Shown here in pieces: positions 22,667 through 31,372 of a stretch of 42,656 nt of DNA. The DNA lies in contig JANYGK010000013.1 in the NCBI GenBank assembly GCA_025362395.1, positions 1 through 42,656 on the forward strand, read 5' to 3'. The notes under the pieces are model-generated. The model searched no databases, was not told where the DNA came from, and saw nothing but the letters and a program-made list of their open reading frames with translations. Position 1 is the first letter of the stretch, and each line of letters starts with the position of its first letter. This DNA comes from Bacteroidota bacterium. GTDB lineage: Bacteria > Bacteroidota > Bacteroidia > B-17B0 > Aurantibacillaceae. Position numbers and translations under genes: made by a program.

Positions 22667-25153
22667 TTATTTTTTAGTACTCCTTCCTTTAGCCACCGGC
22701 GTTGCTGCCATCGGATTATCCGGCCATGAATGTTTAGGATACCGTCGCTTTAATTCACTCTTCACTTCAAAATAAGCATTCTTCCAAAAGCTGCGCAGAT
22801 CAGAAGTTACCTGCACCGGCTTGTAACCCGGCGATAACAAATGCATTACTACGCCTTGTTTACCGTTATTAACGGCAGGGGTATCGTCTAAACCAAATAC
22901 TTCCTGCAGGCGAACCGATAACACAGGGGTTGAACCGTTAGGAAAATAAGTAATCCCTATCTTTGAACCACTTGGTACTTCAAGCTTTGAAGGCGCTAAC
23001 AGGTTAAGGTCTTTTTGTTGTTCCGGGGTAAAGCTATATAATAACGCTTCAGCAAGGTCTATTTTTTTTAGGTCTTCCGGCTTCTTCACATCCTTTAAGT
23101 AAAAGCTCAGCCACTCTTTCCCTGTATCAAGTAATGTGTTGATGGTAACGTCAGGCCAATGAGCGTTAGGTTCCCATACACGCAGACTCAAAATGCGGTT
23201 TTGAAGCTGTACCATGTGCTCGTTAAAATCCAAAAGATTTTCTCCTTCTGTTTTTAATACATTTAGTATTTCTTCTGTGCGTTGTGCTTCTGAAGGCAAA
23301 GGCAATGCTTTTGATTGCAGCACAATGCTTCCTATCTTTAATTCGCGTGTGGCAATAAGGCCGCCGCGGCGCGTATCCCAGGTAATGGTATCCTGCTCCT
23401 TTACCATATCTTTCAGGTCGCTCGGGTTTAAAGGTGCTGCCAAAAATATTTTCCCTAAACCGTTGCGCAAGTCCATGTTTGCTACAGCCAGCCAGGCTTC
23501 GTGCGCCAGGTCATCTTTATGCCCTGCGCTTGCATACTTTCCGTTGGCAAGCTGAAACTGTGCATTGTTTCCGGGTCTTGCAAAGGCAATACGTTCGGGA
23601 TAGGCATATGCCAATAACAAACCGGTTTCAAATACATCTACAGGGCCGTTGTCGGGTTCAATACTCAATAAATTCCTGTAAGAGGCCGCTACTTTTTCGA
23701 TGCGAGCAAAAGCGCCGCCGGTGTTTCCGTTTTTTCTTGATCGGCGTAACGCTTCTATCCGTAAGTTAATATCAATACCCGATTCCGCAGGTAAGGGATC
23801 ACGCTCTTCCAACAAGGCAGCAATATCTGTCCCGAGTTGAACCGCTTTTGTTTCGCCTGCCATCAGTAACATATGCGCTATGCGTGGGTGACACGTTAAG
23901 CCGTGAATCTTTTTTCCGTGTGCGGTAATCCTTCCGTTCTCTAAGGCATCTAACCGGTGTAAGGTGTCGCTCGCCTGTGCAAGCGCCGCTTTTGGCGGAG
24001 GTGTTAACCAGGTAAGCTCCATAATATTGCTTACACCCCACTGCGCCATGTCCAGCACGAGCGACGTCAGATCCGCTTCCATTATCTCGGGCACACTATG
24101 TTCAGACAAACGCTGATGGGTTGCGGCAGTCCACAGGCGGTAACATACGCCTGCATTTAGACGGCCTGCGCGACCTGCACGTTGGTCTGCCGAATCTTTT
24201 GAAATGCGAACGGTTTCCAACCGTGATAAACCGGAACCCGGATCGAAACGCGATACCCGTGTAAAGCCACTGTCTACAACAATACGTATACCTTCAATGG
24301 TTAAGCTTGTTTCGGCAATGGAAGTGGCCAGTACTATTTTTCGTTTGCCTTTTGTATCGGGCATAATAGCCGCATGCTGTTCCTTGTGTGACAGCCTTCC
24401 GTATAAAGGATGTATGGCAAAGGCAGGTAAGCGTTCTTTCAACAAGGCTTCACTGCGTTTTATTTCTCCTTCCCCCGGAAGAAAAACCAGTACATCGCCT
24501 TCGTATGCAGCTATAGCTTGTATAACGGTTTGCGTCATAAGCTCGGGTAATAAAAAAGAATCTGCGTCATTCCCATATTTAATTTCAACAGGGTATTGCC
24601 TTCCTTTACTTTCTAATGCCGGCGCTTTTAATAAAGCGGTAAGCTCCGGCATATTTAAGGTAGCAGACATAATAATAATGCGAAGGTCGGGCCTTAATAC
24701 CTGTTGCGCTTCTCTACATAATGCAAGGGCAAGGTCGGCATGCAGGCTCCGTTCATGAAATTCGTCAAATATAACAATGCCTGCTTCTTCTAAAGCATTA
24801 TCACTGTGAAGCATGCGTGTCAGAATTCCTTCCGTTACTACTTCTATTTTTGTAAGGTTACTGATGCGACTTTCAAACCGGATACGGTAGCCGATGGTTT
24901 GCCCGGCTTCTTCACCCAACAAAGAAGCCATATGTGCGGCGATGGTTTTAGCGGCCAGGCGACGCGGCTCAAGCATGATTATTTTTTTCCCTTGAAGGAT
25001 CGGCTGATCCAATAACGCCAATGGCAGTAAGGTACTTTTACCGGCTCCGGGGGGCGCATGTATAATAAGTGTATTATGTTCTTCGACCATTGTCCGCAAA
25101 GAAGGAATGATCTCTGTAATGGGAAGGTTTATGTGTAAAGGATCGAATGACAA
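22667..25153 (-). CDS. hrpB: HrpB-type DEAH/RHA ATP-dependent helicase
   Basis: The start is uncertain. A TTG at 25177 lies inside the predicted -7 box, so the next TTG at 25153 (MSFDPLHINLPITE) is the better choice, giving about 828 residues. Motifs (numbered from 25177): Walker A APPGAGKST (41-49), LEPRRLAAKTIA, TEGILTRML, DEFHERS with DEFH at 138-141, SAT at 171-173 and QRAGRAGR near 330. The C-terminal region has the HrpB-specific part (WDTRRGGLIA, LPLPSEAQRTEEIL, GYKPVQVTSDL and HSWPDNPMAATP). HrpB is an RNA helicase-like protein of uncertain substrate. Codons are richer in G and C than in neighbouring genes. It is divergent from the phospholipase-D-family gene. Confidence 0.92.
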   Translation of the reverse strand: MSFDPLHINLPITEIIPSLRTMVEEHNTLIIHAPPGAGKSTLLPLALLDQPILQGKKIIMLEPRRLAAKTIAAHMASLLGEEAGQTIGYRIRFESRISNLTKIEVVTEGILTRMLHSDNALEEAGIVIFDEFHERSLHADLALALCREAQQVLRPDLRIIIMSATLNMPELTALLKAPALESKGRQYPVEIKYGNDADSFLLPELMTQTVIQAIAAYEGDVLVFLPGEGEIKRSEALLKERLPAFAIHPLYGRLSHKEQHAAIMPDTKGKRKIVLATSIAETSLTIEGIRIVVDSGFTRVSRFDPGSGLSRLETVRISKDSADQRAGRAGRLNAGVCYRLWTAATHQRLSEHSVPEIMEADLTSLVLDMAQWGVSNIMELTWLTPPPKAALAQASDTLHRLDALENGRITAHGKKIHGLTCHPRIAHMLLMAGETKAVQLGTDIAALLEERDPLPAESGIDINLRIEALRRSRKNGNTGGAFARIEKVAASYRNLLSIEPDNGPVDVFETGLLLAYAYPERIAFARPGNNAQFQLANGKYASAGHKDDLAHEAWLAVANMDLRNGLGKIFLAAPLNPSDLKDMVKEQDTITWDTRRGGLIATRELKIGSIVLQSKALPLPSEAQRTEEILNVLKTEGENLLDFNEHMVQLQNRILSLRVWEPNAHWPDVTINTLLDTGKEWLSFYLKDVKKPEDLKKIDLAEALLYSFTPEQQKDLNLLAPSKLEVPSGSKIGITYFPNGSTPVLSVRLQEVFGLDDTPAVNNGKQGVVMHLLSPGYKPVQVTSDLRSFWKNAYFEVKSELKRRYPKHSWPDNPMAATPVAKGRSTKK

Positions 25154-25174
25154 AATAAATATATGACTAGAGCA

Positions 25175-25182
25175 CAAAGGTA
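25175..25182 (-). promoter_or_regulatory. -7 box of hrpB
   Basis: TACCTTTG on the minus strand matches TAnnTTTG exactly. The start site would be near 25169, which decides against a TTG start at 25177. Confidence 0.5.
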
Positions 25183-25189
25183 AAAAAAC

Positions 25190-25210
25190 CGGTGAATTGT
25201 TGCTTCACCG
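25190..25210. promoter_or_regulatory. Inverted repeat between the hrpB and PLD promoters
   Basis: CGGTGAA (25190-25196) and TTCACCG (25204-25210) form a perfect 7-bp inverted repeat with a 7-base spacer. It covers the -33 region of hrpB and lies 29 bp before the -7 box of the divergent gene, so it may be an operator for either. Confidence 0.4.
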
Positions 25211-25239
25211 AGCGCAAACCGATAGATAAAGATTATTTC

Positions 25240-25247
25240 TATCTTTG
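25240..25247 (+). promoter_or_regulatory. -7 box of the PLD-family gene
   Basis: TATCTTTG is the consensus Bacteroidota -7 box. The start site would fall about 9-10 bases before ATG 25263 and rules out the TTG start at 25245, which lies inside the box. No TTTG is seen 19 bp upstream. Confidence 0.6.
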
Positions 25248-25262
25248 ACCAAATCCCTTTTT

Positions 25263-26819
25263 ATGAAACAGTTTTTTTATTCCGGCATACGCTCTATTAT
25301 AGGTTTTTGTATATCATTAACACTTAACTCCTGTTCTAACGATACACCTGAAATTCTTCCGGCATCTAAAAAAGATTTTTGTGCGAGCATTCACCGCAAC
25401 GATTCCACTACTTTAACAAAGGAGCTGCAACCGATAGAAGAACTCATGAAAACTAAAACAGGGGTTTTTGTTTTGGAAGACGGTGACGGTTCCATGGTAA
25501 CCCGTGCATGGCTCAGCGAATATGCCGAAAAAACAATCGACATTCAATACTTTATTTTTTCGACGGATAATGTTGGACTCATTGCCTGCGATTACTTGGT
25601 GCGTGCAGCAGACAGAGGTGTAAAGGTGCGCATACTGGTAGATGATATGATGGTAGAAGCGGGAGCGCATGAAATATTAACAATGGATTCGCATGAAAAC
25701 ATTTCCATTAAAGTTTATAACCCCGGTGTTAACCTCGGCAAAAATAGTATCCAAAAACTTACTAAGTTTAACATTGATTTTATTAATGCGAACCAACGCA
25801 TGCATAATAAAACCTTTACGGTTGACGGAAAAATTTCCATTACCGGCGGGCGTAATATAGCGGATGAATATTTTGATTACGACCACGATTATAATTTTCG
25901 CGACCGTGATGTATTGTTACTGGGAAAGACCGCTACAACTATTGAGAAATCATTTGAAGAATTTTGGAACGATACCTTGAGCGTAACTGTAACCGATTTA
26001 GTAGAAGAAAAAGAAATTAATTTTAAAGTAAAAGATAAATTTGAAAGGCTGCATCAGTATGCCTGTAATCCCGAAAACTTTTGGCCGCAGGTAAGAGAGA
26101 AAATAAAAAATCTTCCTTCCGCTTTTAAAGCTATTCAAGCCTCAGGAGACTTAGTGTGGTTAGACAGTGTAAACTTTGTATCGGACATTCCGGGTAAGTA
26201 TGATCGTAAGACCGGCACTGTAGGCGGAGGCGTTACAACATCTGCATTAGTGGATCTTATTAAAAACGCTAAAACATCAGTCGATATTCAATCGCCTTAT
26301 TTAATTACAACCGAAAACGGTGAAGCCTTATTCAGAGATGCTGTAAAGCGGGGTGTAAAAATAAGGATCCTTACCAACAGCCTTGCGTCAACCGATAATT
26401 TAGAAGCTTTTGCAGGGTATCAAAAATGCCGGAAAAAACTATTGGAAGCAGGGGTCCGTATTTTTGAATTCAGGCCCGACGCTGCTAATCGTTTTAAAAT
26501 GATGACAGGCGCTTTACAAAAAAAATTAAATTATACACCTACCTTCGGCCTGCATGCAAAATCAATGGTAATAGACGGAAACATTACCGTGATAGGCACT
26601 TTTAATTTAGATCCGCGCAGTGCAAATCTTAATACTGAGTGCATTGCCATTATTTATTCTTCAAAAATAACCGCCGGTGTTTTAAAAGGAATGGAAACCG
26701 AATTTAAACCGGAAAACGCCTGGGAAACTACGCTTACATCAAACCCTGATGGTAAAGCAGGTAAGAAAAAACAGATCAATACGTGGACGAGAAGAATAGT
26801 ACCAAAGGAAATCTTATAG
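25263..26819 (+). CDS. Phospholipase D/cardiolipin synthase-family lipoprotein
   Basis: The start is ATG 25263, supported by the promoter box, giving 518 residues. A lipoprotein signal ends in LNSC (Cys24). Two HKD motifs are intact: HNKTFTVDG (H181, K183, D188) with TGGRNIADEYFDY, and HAKSMVIDG (H431, K433, D438) with GTFNLDPRSANLNTE. The NLDPRS motif after the second HKD fits cardiolipin-synthase-like transferases of the PLD superfamily rather than nucleases. As a lipoprotein it would act in the periplasm or outer membrane, unlike inner-membrane ClsA. Substrate is unknown; lipid transphosphatidylation is the best guess. Confidence 0.9.
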   Translation: MKQFFYSGIRSIIGFCISLTLNSCSNDTPEILPASKKDFCASIHRNDSTTLTKELQPIEELMKTKTGVFVLEDGDGSMVTRAWLSEYAEKTIDIQYFIFSTDNVGLIACDYLVRAADRGVKVRILVDDMMVEAGAHEILTMDSHENISIKVYNPGVNLGKNSIQKLTKFNIDFINANQRMHNKTFTVDGKISITGGRNIADEYFDYDHDYNFRDRDVLLLGKTATTIEKSFEEFWNDTLSVTVTDLVEEKEINFKVKDKFERLHQYACNPENFWPQVREKIKNLPSAFKAIQASGDLVWLDSVNFVSDIPGKYDRKTGTVGGGVTTSALVDLIKNAKTSVDIQSPYLITTENGEALFRDAVKRGVKIRILTNSLASTDNLEAFAGYQKCRKKLLEAGVRIFEFRPDAANRFKMMTGALQKKLNYTPTFGLHAKSMVIDGNITVIGTFNLDPRSANLNTECIAIIYSSKITAGVLKGMETEFKPENAWETTLTSNPDGKAGKKKQINTWTRRIVPKEIL

Positions 26820-26824
26820 ATATA

Positions 26825-26847
26825 AGATTTGAGGGATGAGATTTGAG
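26825..26847 (+). repeat. Short direct repeat AGATTTGAG x2
   Basis: AGATTTGAG occurs at 26825-26833 and 26839-26847, in a purine-rich stretch just after the PLD-family gene. Such GAGATTTGAG-type runs are common intergenic repeats in Bacteroidota genomes as I remember them. No function is supported. Confidence 0.35.
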
Positions 26848-26904
26848 ATAAACGTAATTGGATAATTGCTTACATTTAGTATCTAATAAAAACTTCTTTT
26901 TAAA

Positions 26905-27324
26905 TTGAACACAACTAATATAATAGAAGCTCCCGAGGCTGATTATTTATATGTGGGCCTGTCACAACTGCCTAATTCAGGTAATGGCTTGTACACTGCC
27001 ATAACTGTTTATAAAGATGAAATGATCGCTGTTTTTAAGGGGGAAGTTTTAACCGATGCCCGGGCAAAATTAAGAGCAAAAAAAGGCAATGATAAATATT
27101 TTATTAGTATGCTTAACGGCAGTATTATGGATTCGATGAAAACAAAATGCTTTGCAAAATACGCGAATGACGCGGAAGGGCTTTCAAAATCGGGTTATAA
27201 AAATAATGGTAAAATTGCTTTAGGCGATAATGGGGACGTTGGCATAATTGCCATACGCAATATTAAAAAAGGCGAAGAAATATTTTGCAGTTACGGTAAA
27301 CGTTATTGGAAAAAACACGGATAA
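26905..27324 (+). CDS. SET-domain protein (139 aa), TTG start
   Basis: A single-domain SET protein. It reads NSGNGLYTAITVYKDEMIAVFKGEVL at the SET N-part (split by loops), then FAKYANDAEG in place of the usual RFINHSCDPN pseudoknot Asn-His, and IKKGEEIFCSYGKRYW with the GEE-x-x-x-Y-G signature. The Tyr of the signature and the Asn of the pseudoknot are kept, so methyltransferase activity with S-adenosylmethionine is possible. The only in-frame start that keeps the SET N-part is TTG 26905; a stop lies upstream and no ATG precedes residue 40. Substrate unknown. Its stop abuts that of the convergent DUF3089-type gene. Confidence 0.85.
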   Translation: MNTTNIIEAPEADYLYVGLSQLPNSGNGLYTAITVYKDEMIAVFKGEVLTDARAKLRAKKGNDKYFISMLNGSIMDSMKTKCFAKYANDAEGLSKSGYKNNGKIALGDNGDVGIIAIRNIKKGEEIFCSYGKRYWKKHG

Positions 27325-28365
27325 TTATTTACCGGCCTTACGTTGCTTTAAATATTCGCTTACCCTAAGCGCTACATTTTCCCTGATGTTCATATAAAAA
27401 AAACTATAATCATCCTTATGGTAATAAAATGTATTAGTGGCCGGGTATTCTTCCAATGATTTCCCTTGTGGTTTATGAACCCATAAAAAGCCCGACGGTG
27501 CCAGTTTTGCATCAACAATAGCCGTATCAACCCTGTTTGAGGTAAATGGCAGACCGCCTTTATTATATGCATGCGGAACATAGGCTGTATCGCCTTTCCA
27601 ACTTAAAGGATTAATGCCAACAACATTACCTACGGGCTCGCCGTAAAAAGTATTGGTATGGTAGGAAACACTGTTCCATACAACATACCCACCGGTGGCT
27701 TTTGCGGAATAAGACGGTTTGATCTGCTTAAAAGTAGTATTATATATAGGCCTGCCGATTAAATAGGCTTCCACTAATTGTTTTTTTAAAACGGTATCCT
27801 TATCAAAAAAATCTCTTATAAGTTCTATGGCATAATCTGTACCCTGGCTGTGTGCCGCAATAACAATCGGCCTGCCTTTATTATAATGTTTCATATAATA
27901 TTTAAATGCGTTTTTTACATCTTCATAAGCCAGTCCGAACGCTTTTTTCGAATTTTTGCCGCGTGCGAAATAAGAGTATAAAATAGCGGTGCGATAACGG
28001 GGCACATATACTTTACAGCTCGCATTATAAGCGCTTGCCAATAATTTACAGCCAATGTTATCCGTAATGGCGTTGGCAAGTGAATCATCAACACTTACAT
28101 TCCAGGTAAAACCGTTTAAATAATTAGTGGGATGAACAAAAAATACATCCACTTTAGCGTTTTTCTGATCATCAATAATCCCGTATGGGGGTAACTGAAA
28201 ATCAGCGCTGTCTTTTCTGTCAGGCAATGCTGCCCAGTATTTTTGTTGTGCATAATCGGGTGGAGGCGGCTGTTTGGAATGCTTGAATGAACGCGGCGGA
28301 ACCACACACGACGAAAAGATAAGACAACTTATTACATACACTATAAACAAATTATTTATTTTCAT
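27325..28365 (-). CDS. DUF3089-type alpha/beta hydrolase lipoprotein
   Basis: The start is taken at ATG 28365, which gives a lipoprotein signal with lipobox FSSC (Cys19); an ATG at 28434 would put 23 polar residues in front of it. About 346 residues. The nucleophile elbow is AHSQG (Ser in the GxSxG-like A-H-S-Q-G), and the N-terminal DVFFVHPTNYLNG and YVPRYRTAILYSYF fit the DUF3089 family, which has alpha/beta-hydrolase fold. An esterase or lipase role is likely, substrate unknown. The upstream neighbour on the plus strand starts 90 bp away. Confidence 0.85.
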   Translation of the reverse strand: MKINNLFIVYVISCLIFSSCVVPPRSFKHSKQPPPPDYAQQKYWAALPDRKDSADFQLPPYGIIDDQKNAKVDVFFVHPTNYLNGFTWNVSVDDSLANAITDNIGCKLLASAYNASCKVYVPRYRTAILYSYFARGKNSKKAFGLAYEDVKNAFKYYMKHYNKGRPIVIAAHSQGTDYAIELIRDFFDKDTVLKKQLVEAYLIGRPIYNTTFKQIKPSYSAKATGGYVVWNSVSYHTNTFYGEPVGNVVGINPLSWKGDTAYVPHAYNKGGLPFTSNRVDTAIVDAKLAPSGFLWVHKPQGKSLEEYPATNTFYYHKDDYSFFYMNIRENVALRVSEYLKQRKAGK

Positions 28366-28454
28366 ATACTCCGAAACAACTTCAAAACTAAGAGAAAAAT
28401 TCGAATTGGAATACCATTTAAAATTTATTTGCATGAATTTTAAATTGATATAGA

Positions 28455-29882
28455 ATGATTACTTTTAACCTGAGCAATTGCTGCAAACAAGCCTTTTTAT
28501 TGAAAAATATTTTAACATATATATGTAAAAAACCGTCTGTTATAAGCATCATTCTCATTTGCTTAACTATTACCGAAGTCCATTTAAATTTGGTAAGGCA
28601 CAAACATCAAAGCGTTATTACCTGGGATGTTGTCGGCTATTACAGCTATCTGCCTGCTACGTTTATTGATAAAGACCTAAAACTGAGTTCTATAACTCAG
28701 CAAAATTATAAAGAGTATGCGGGCACCGCATATAGTTACGTTGATGATAAAAATGGAAATCATGTTATAAAATATTCAATGGGAATGGCACTATTATATG
28801 CTCCATTCTTTTTAACCGCACATGTTTTGGCACAGCCCTTAGGATACCCACCCACAGGCTACTCCGGCATTTATCAGTTATTTATTGAATATTCAGGCTT
28901 ATTTTATTTACTGTTCGGCTTACTCTACCTCAGGAAATTACTTTTATTATATTATTCCGAAAATATTACCGCCTTATGCATTTTTGTTATTTTCTTTGGT
29001 ACCAACCTATTGTATTATTCTACGGTTGATCCGGCGATGTCACACTCCTACACGTTTTCAGCGTTTTCTGTATTCCTGTATTATACGGTGCAGTATTACA
29101 AAAAACCTAACTTAAAATATGTACTATTTTTAGCAGTATTATTTGGGTTAATTATTTTAATAAGGCCGCTCAATATTTTATTTGCATTGTGCTTGGTATG
29201 TATTGGCATTACTAGTAAAGAAGATATAAAAAAAAGAATCACATTTTTCATCAGTCGGTATAAGCACATTCTTTTGTTTAGCATCCTAACTGCAGTGGCA
29301 GTAGTTCCCCAGTTACTTTATTGGAAGTATGTAACCGACCATTACCTTGTGTTTTCTTACGGTAAAGAAGGTTTCTATTTTACCGAGCCTCATTTAATAA
29401 ACTGCCTGATCGGTTTCAGAAAAGGGTGGCTCATTTATTCCCCCGTATTTATATTTGCAATAGCAGGATTTTATTTTATAAAAAAACAACCTGCTAAAGT
29501 GTTTTATAATTTACAATTAGTACTACTTCCGTTATATTTTTATTTGGTGGCAAGCTGGTGGTGCTGGTGGTATGGCGGTTCATTCGGACTAAGGCCGATG
29601 ATAGATGTTTACCCTCTATTAACTTTACCCCTAGCTGCGTGTTTTTATAAGATTTCGGAGCTTACAAAAAAACAACGCGTAAGCTTGTTTGGTTTAGTGT
29701 TTTTTTTAGTAGTACTTAATATGTATCAAACCTTTCAATATAAATACACTATTATTCATTACGATTCTATGACCGCTAAAGCATATGTTAATGTGCTTGG
29801 TAAAATGAGTAGAGCAGATATTGACACTACCCTGCTCTCTCACCCGGATTATGAAAAAGCAGTTTTAGGCTTAGGAGATTAA
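28455..29882 (+). CDS. Polytopic membrane protein, GT-C-like
   Basis: A 475-residue protein with about ten transmembrane helices. The first extracytoplasmic loop contains TWDVVGYYSYLPATFI, with an Asp near the position where GT-C glycosyltransferases (PMT/ArnT type) carry a catalytic acid. A second conserved-looking region is WWCWWYGGSFGLRPMIDVYP. The layout fits a Bacteroidota membrane protein often annotated as a glycosyltransferase of family 39 type, but the donor and acceptor are unknown. It has no obvious partner genes. Confidence 0.75.
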   Translation: MITFNLSNCCKQAFLLKNILTYICKKPSVISIILICLTITEVHLNLVRHKHQSVITWDVVGYYSYLPATFIDKDLKLSSITQQNYKEYAGTAYSYVDDKNGNHVIKYSMGMALLYAPFFLTAHVLAQPLGYPPTGYSGIYQLFIEYSGLFYLLFGLLYLRKLLLLYYSENITALCIFVIFFGTNLLYYSTVDPAMSHSYTFSAFSVFLYYTVQYYKKPNLKYVLFLAVLFGLIILIRPLNILFALCLVCIGITSKEDIKKRITFFISRYKHILLFSILTAVAVVPQLLYWKYVTDHYLVFSYGKEGFYFTEPHLINCLIGFRKGWLIYSPVFIFAIAGFYFIKKQPAKVFYNLQLVLLPLYFYLVASWWCWWYGGSFGLRPMIDVYPLLTLPLAACFYKISELTKKQRVSLFGLVFFLVVLNMYQTFQYKYTIIHYDSMTAKAYVNVLGKMSRADIDTTLLSHPDYEKAVLGLGD

Positions 29883-29953
29883 GAGGGCCGCTTATTTACT
29901 CCGCTGTTTAACTCGGCTCGAAACGACAGAATATGTAATTAAACATTTCATTC

Positions 29954-29985
29954 AAATCCGTTTGATCAGTGTCATCCGTGTTCTA
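29954..29985 (-). repeat. Dispersed repeat relic (AAATCCGTTTGATC/GTGTCATCCGTG type)
   Basis: AAATCCGTTTGATCAGTG followed by TCATCCGTGTTCTAT. From memory, intergenic copies of this motif (reverse complement AACACGGATGACAC) are widespread in Bacteroidota and other genomes. It lies between the membrane protein gene and the permease gene. It is related to the fragment at 37981-38000, in opposite orientation. Confidence 0.5.
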
Positions 29986-30060
29986 TTTTCTTCTTTGGAC
30001 ACAGTATCCTTTTAAAAAAATTACTTCTCCTGTAAAATATTATTTCATTACTTTTACCCT

Positions 30061-31302
30061 ATGGCACTTCTGCTTTCAGAAAACATTAAAGTCGCTACAG
30101 ACTCCATTAAAGGAAACAAGCTCAGGGCATTTTTAACCATGCTTATTATTTTTTTCGGCATTACTGCTTTAGTAGGAATCTCTTCCGCCATTGATGCTAT
30201 GAAAGCTTCCATTAACAGCAATTTTACAAGTATGGGCGCCAATTCATTTACGGTTCGTAACAAAGAAACCTCTGTAAGAATTGGAAGGCAAGGGAAGCGT
30301 TCCAAAAAATATAAATCCATCTCTTATAAGGAAGCAATCCGCTTTAAAAATGAATTTACTTTTCCGGTTACTACAGCAGTGTCAACCATGGCCTCATTTG
30401 CAGCGCGTATTAAATTTGAATCTGAAAAAACAAACCCTAATATTCAGCTGTTCGGCGGTGATGAAAATTACCTTGCAACAAGCGGTTACGGTTTAGAAAG
30501 CGGAAGAAATTTTTCGGAGCATGAAATTCAGAATAGTGCTCACCTTGCAATTATTGGAAAGGATGTAGAAAATGACTTGTTTAAAGGGAAGCAAAGCGGT
30601 ATTGATAAAATAATTATTATTAATAACGGGAAATACCGTGTTATCGGCGTATTGGCAAGTAAAGGAAACAGTATGGGGTTTGGAGGAGATAAGGTTTGCA
30701 TTATTCCTTTAACTACTGCCAGGCAATATTTCGGGAAACAGGACATGAGCTTTACCATAAGTGTATTGGCAAAAAACACACAATGGCTTGCTTTAGCCTT
30801 AGGTGAAGCTACCGGCTTGTTCCGGAAAATAAGGAATGTACCTGTTGGTGAACCGGATAATTTTGAAGTGACAAAAGCGGATAATCTTGCCAATATGCTG
30901 ATAGGCCTTACCGGTAAAGCTTCTACGGGCGCTATTATTATCGGCATCATTACATTAATAGGAGCTTCTATAGGCTTAATGAATATTATGCTGGTATCGG
31001 TTACCGAACGCACGCGCGAAATAGGGATCCGTAAAGCATTGGGAGCGACCTCGCAAATTATTAAAAATCAATTTTTAATTGAAAGCATTGTCATCTGCGT
31101 ATTAGGAGGTTTTTTTGGTATCCTGATGGGAATTATAACAGCTAATTTTATTTCTTATAATTTAAGCTCAGAGTTCTTTATGCCTTGGCGATGGATCAGC
31201 ATAGGTTTTGTTGTTTGTTTAATAGTAGGTTTAGTGAGCGGTTACCTTCCCGCTAAACGGGCTTCTCAGCTCGACCCTATCGACAGCTTAAGGTTTGAGT
31301 AA
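30061..31302 (+). CDS. MacB/FtsX-type ABC transporter permease
   Basis: A 413-residue protein: N-terminal transmembrane helix (FLTMLIIFFGITALVGISSAI), a large periplasmic MacB-like domain (about 50-270), and three C-terminal helices with the FtsX pattern TERTREIGIRKALGAT and LLESIVICVLGGFFG-like stretch. It ends with SGYLPAKRASQLDPIDSLRFE, the conserved MacB tail. MacB-type permeases move lipoproteins, peptides or other amphipathic substrates across or out of the envelope. No ATPase or membrane-fusion partner is seen in the window next to it, which is unusual. Confidence 0.9.
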   Translation: MALLLSENIKVATDSIKGNKLRAFLTMLIIFFGITALVGISSAIDAMKASINSNFTSMGANSFTVRNKETSVRIGRQGKRSKKYKSISYKEAIRFKNEFTFPVTTAVSTMASFAARIKFESEKTNPNIQLFGGDENYLATSGYGLESGRNFSEHEIQNSAHLAIIGKDVENDLFKGKQSGIDKIIIINNGKYRVIGVLASKGNSMGFGGDKVCIIPLTTARQYFGKQDMSFTISVLAKNTQWLALALGEATGLFRKIRNVPVGEPDNFEVTKADNLANMLIGLTGKASTGAIIIGIITLIGASIGLMNIMLVSVTERTREIGIRKALGATSQIIKNQFLIESIVICVLGGFFGILMGIITANFISYNLSSEFFMPWRWISIGFVVCLIVGLVSGYLPAKRASQLDPIDSLRFE

Positions 31303-31372
31303 AAAAGATCAACTTTATGTTTTTCATTTCTTTTTCTATAGCAGGATCCTCTGCCATAAACACATTATTCAA

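Noticed and set aside
23214-24758. Long plus-strand frames of 111-184 codons
   Set aside because: They lie opposite hrpB, whose motifs cover the region fully; they reflect its less AT-rich codons.
25245-25262. TTG start for the PLD-family gene
   Set aside because: The codon lies inside a consensus -7 box (25240-25247); ATG 25263 gives a proper lipoprotein signal.
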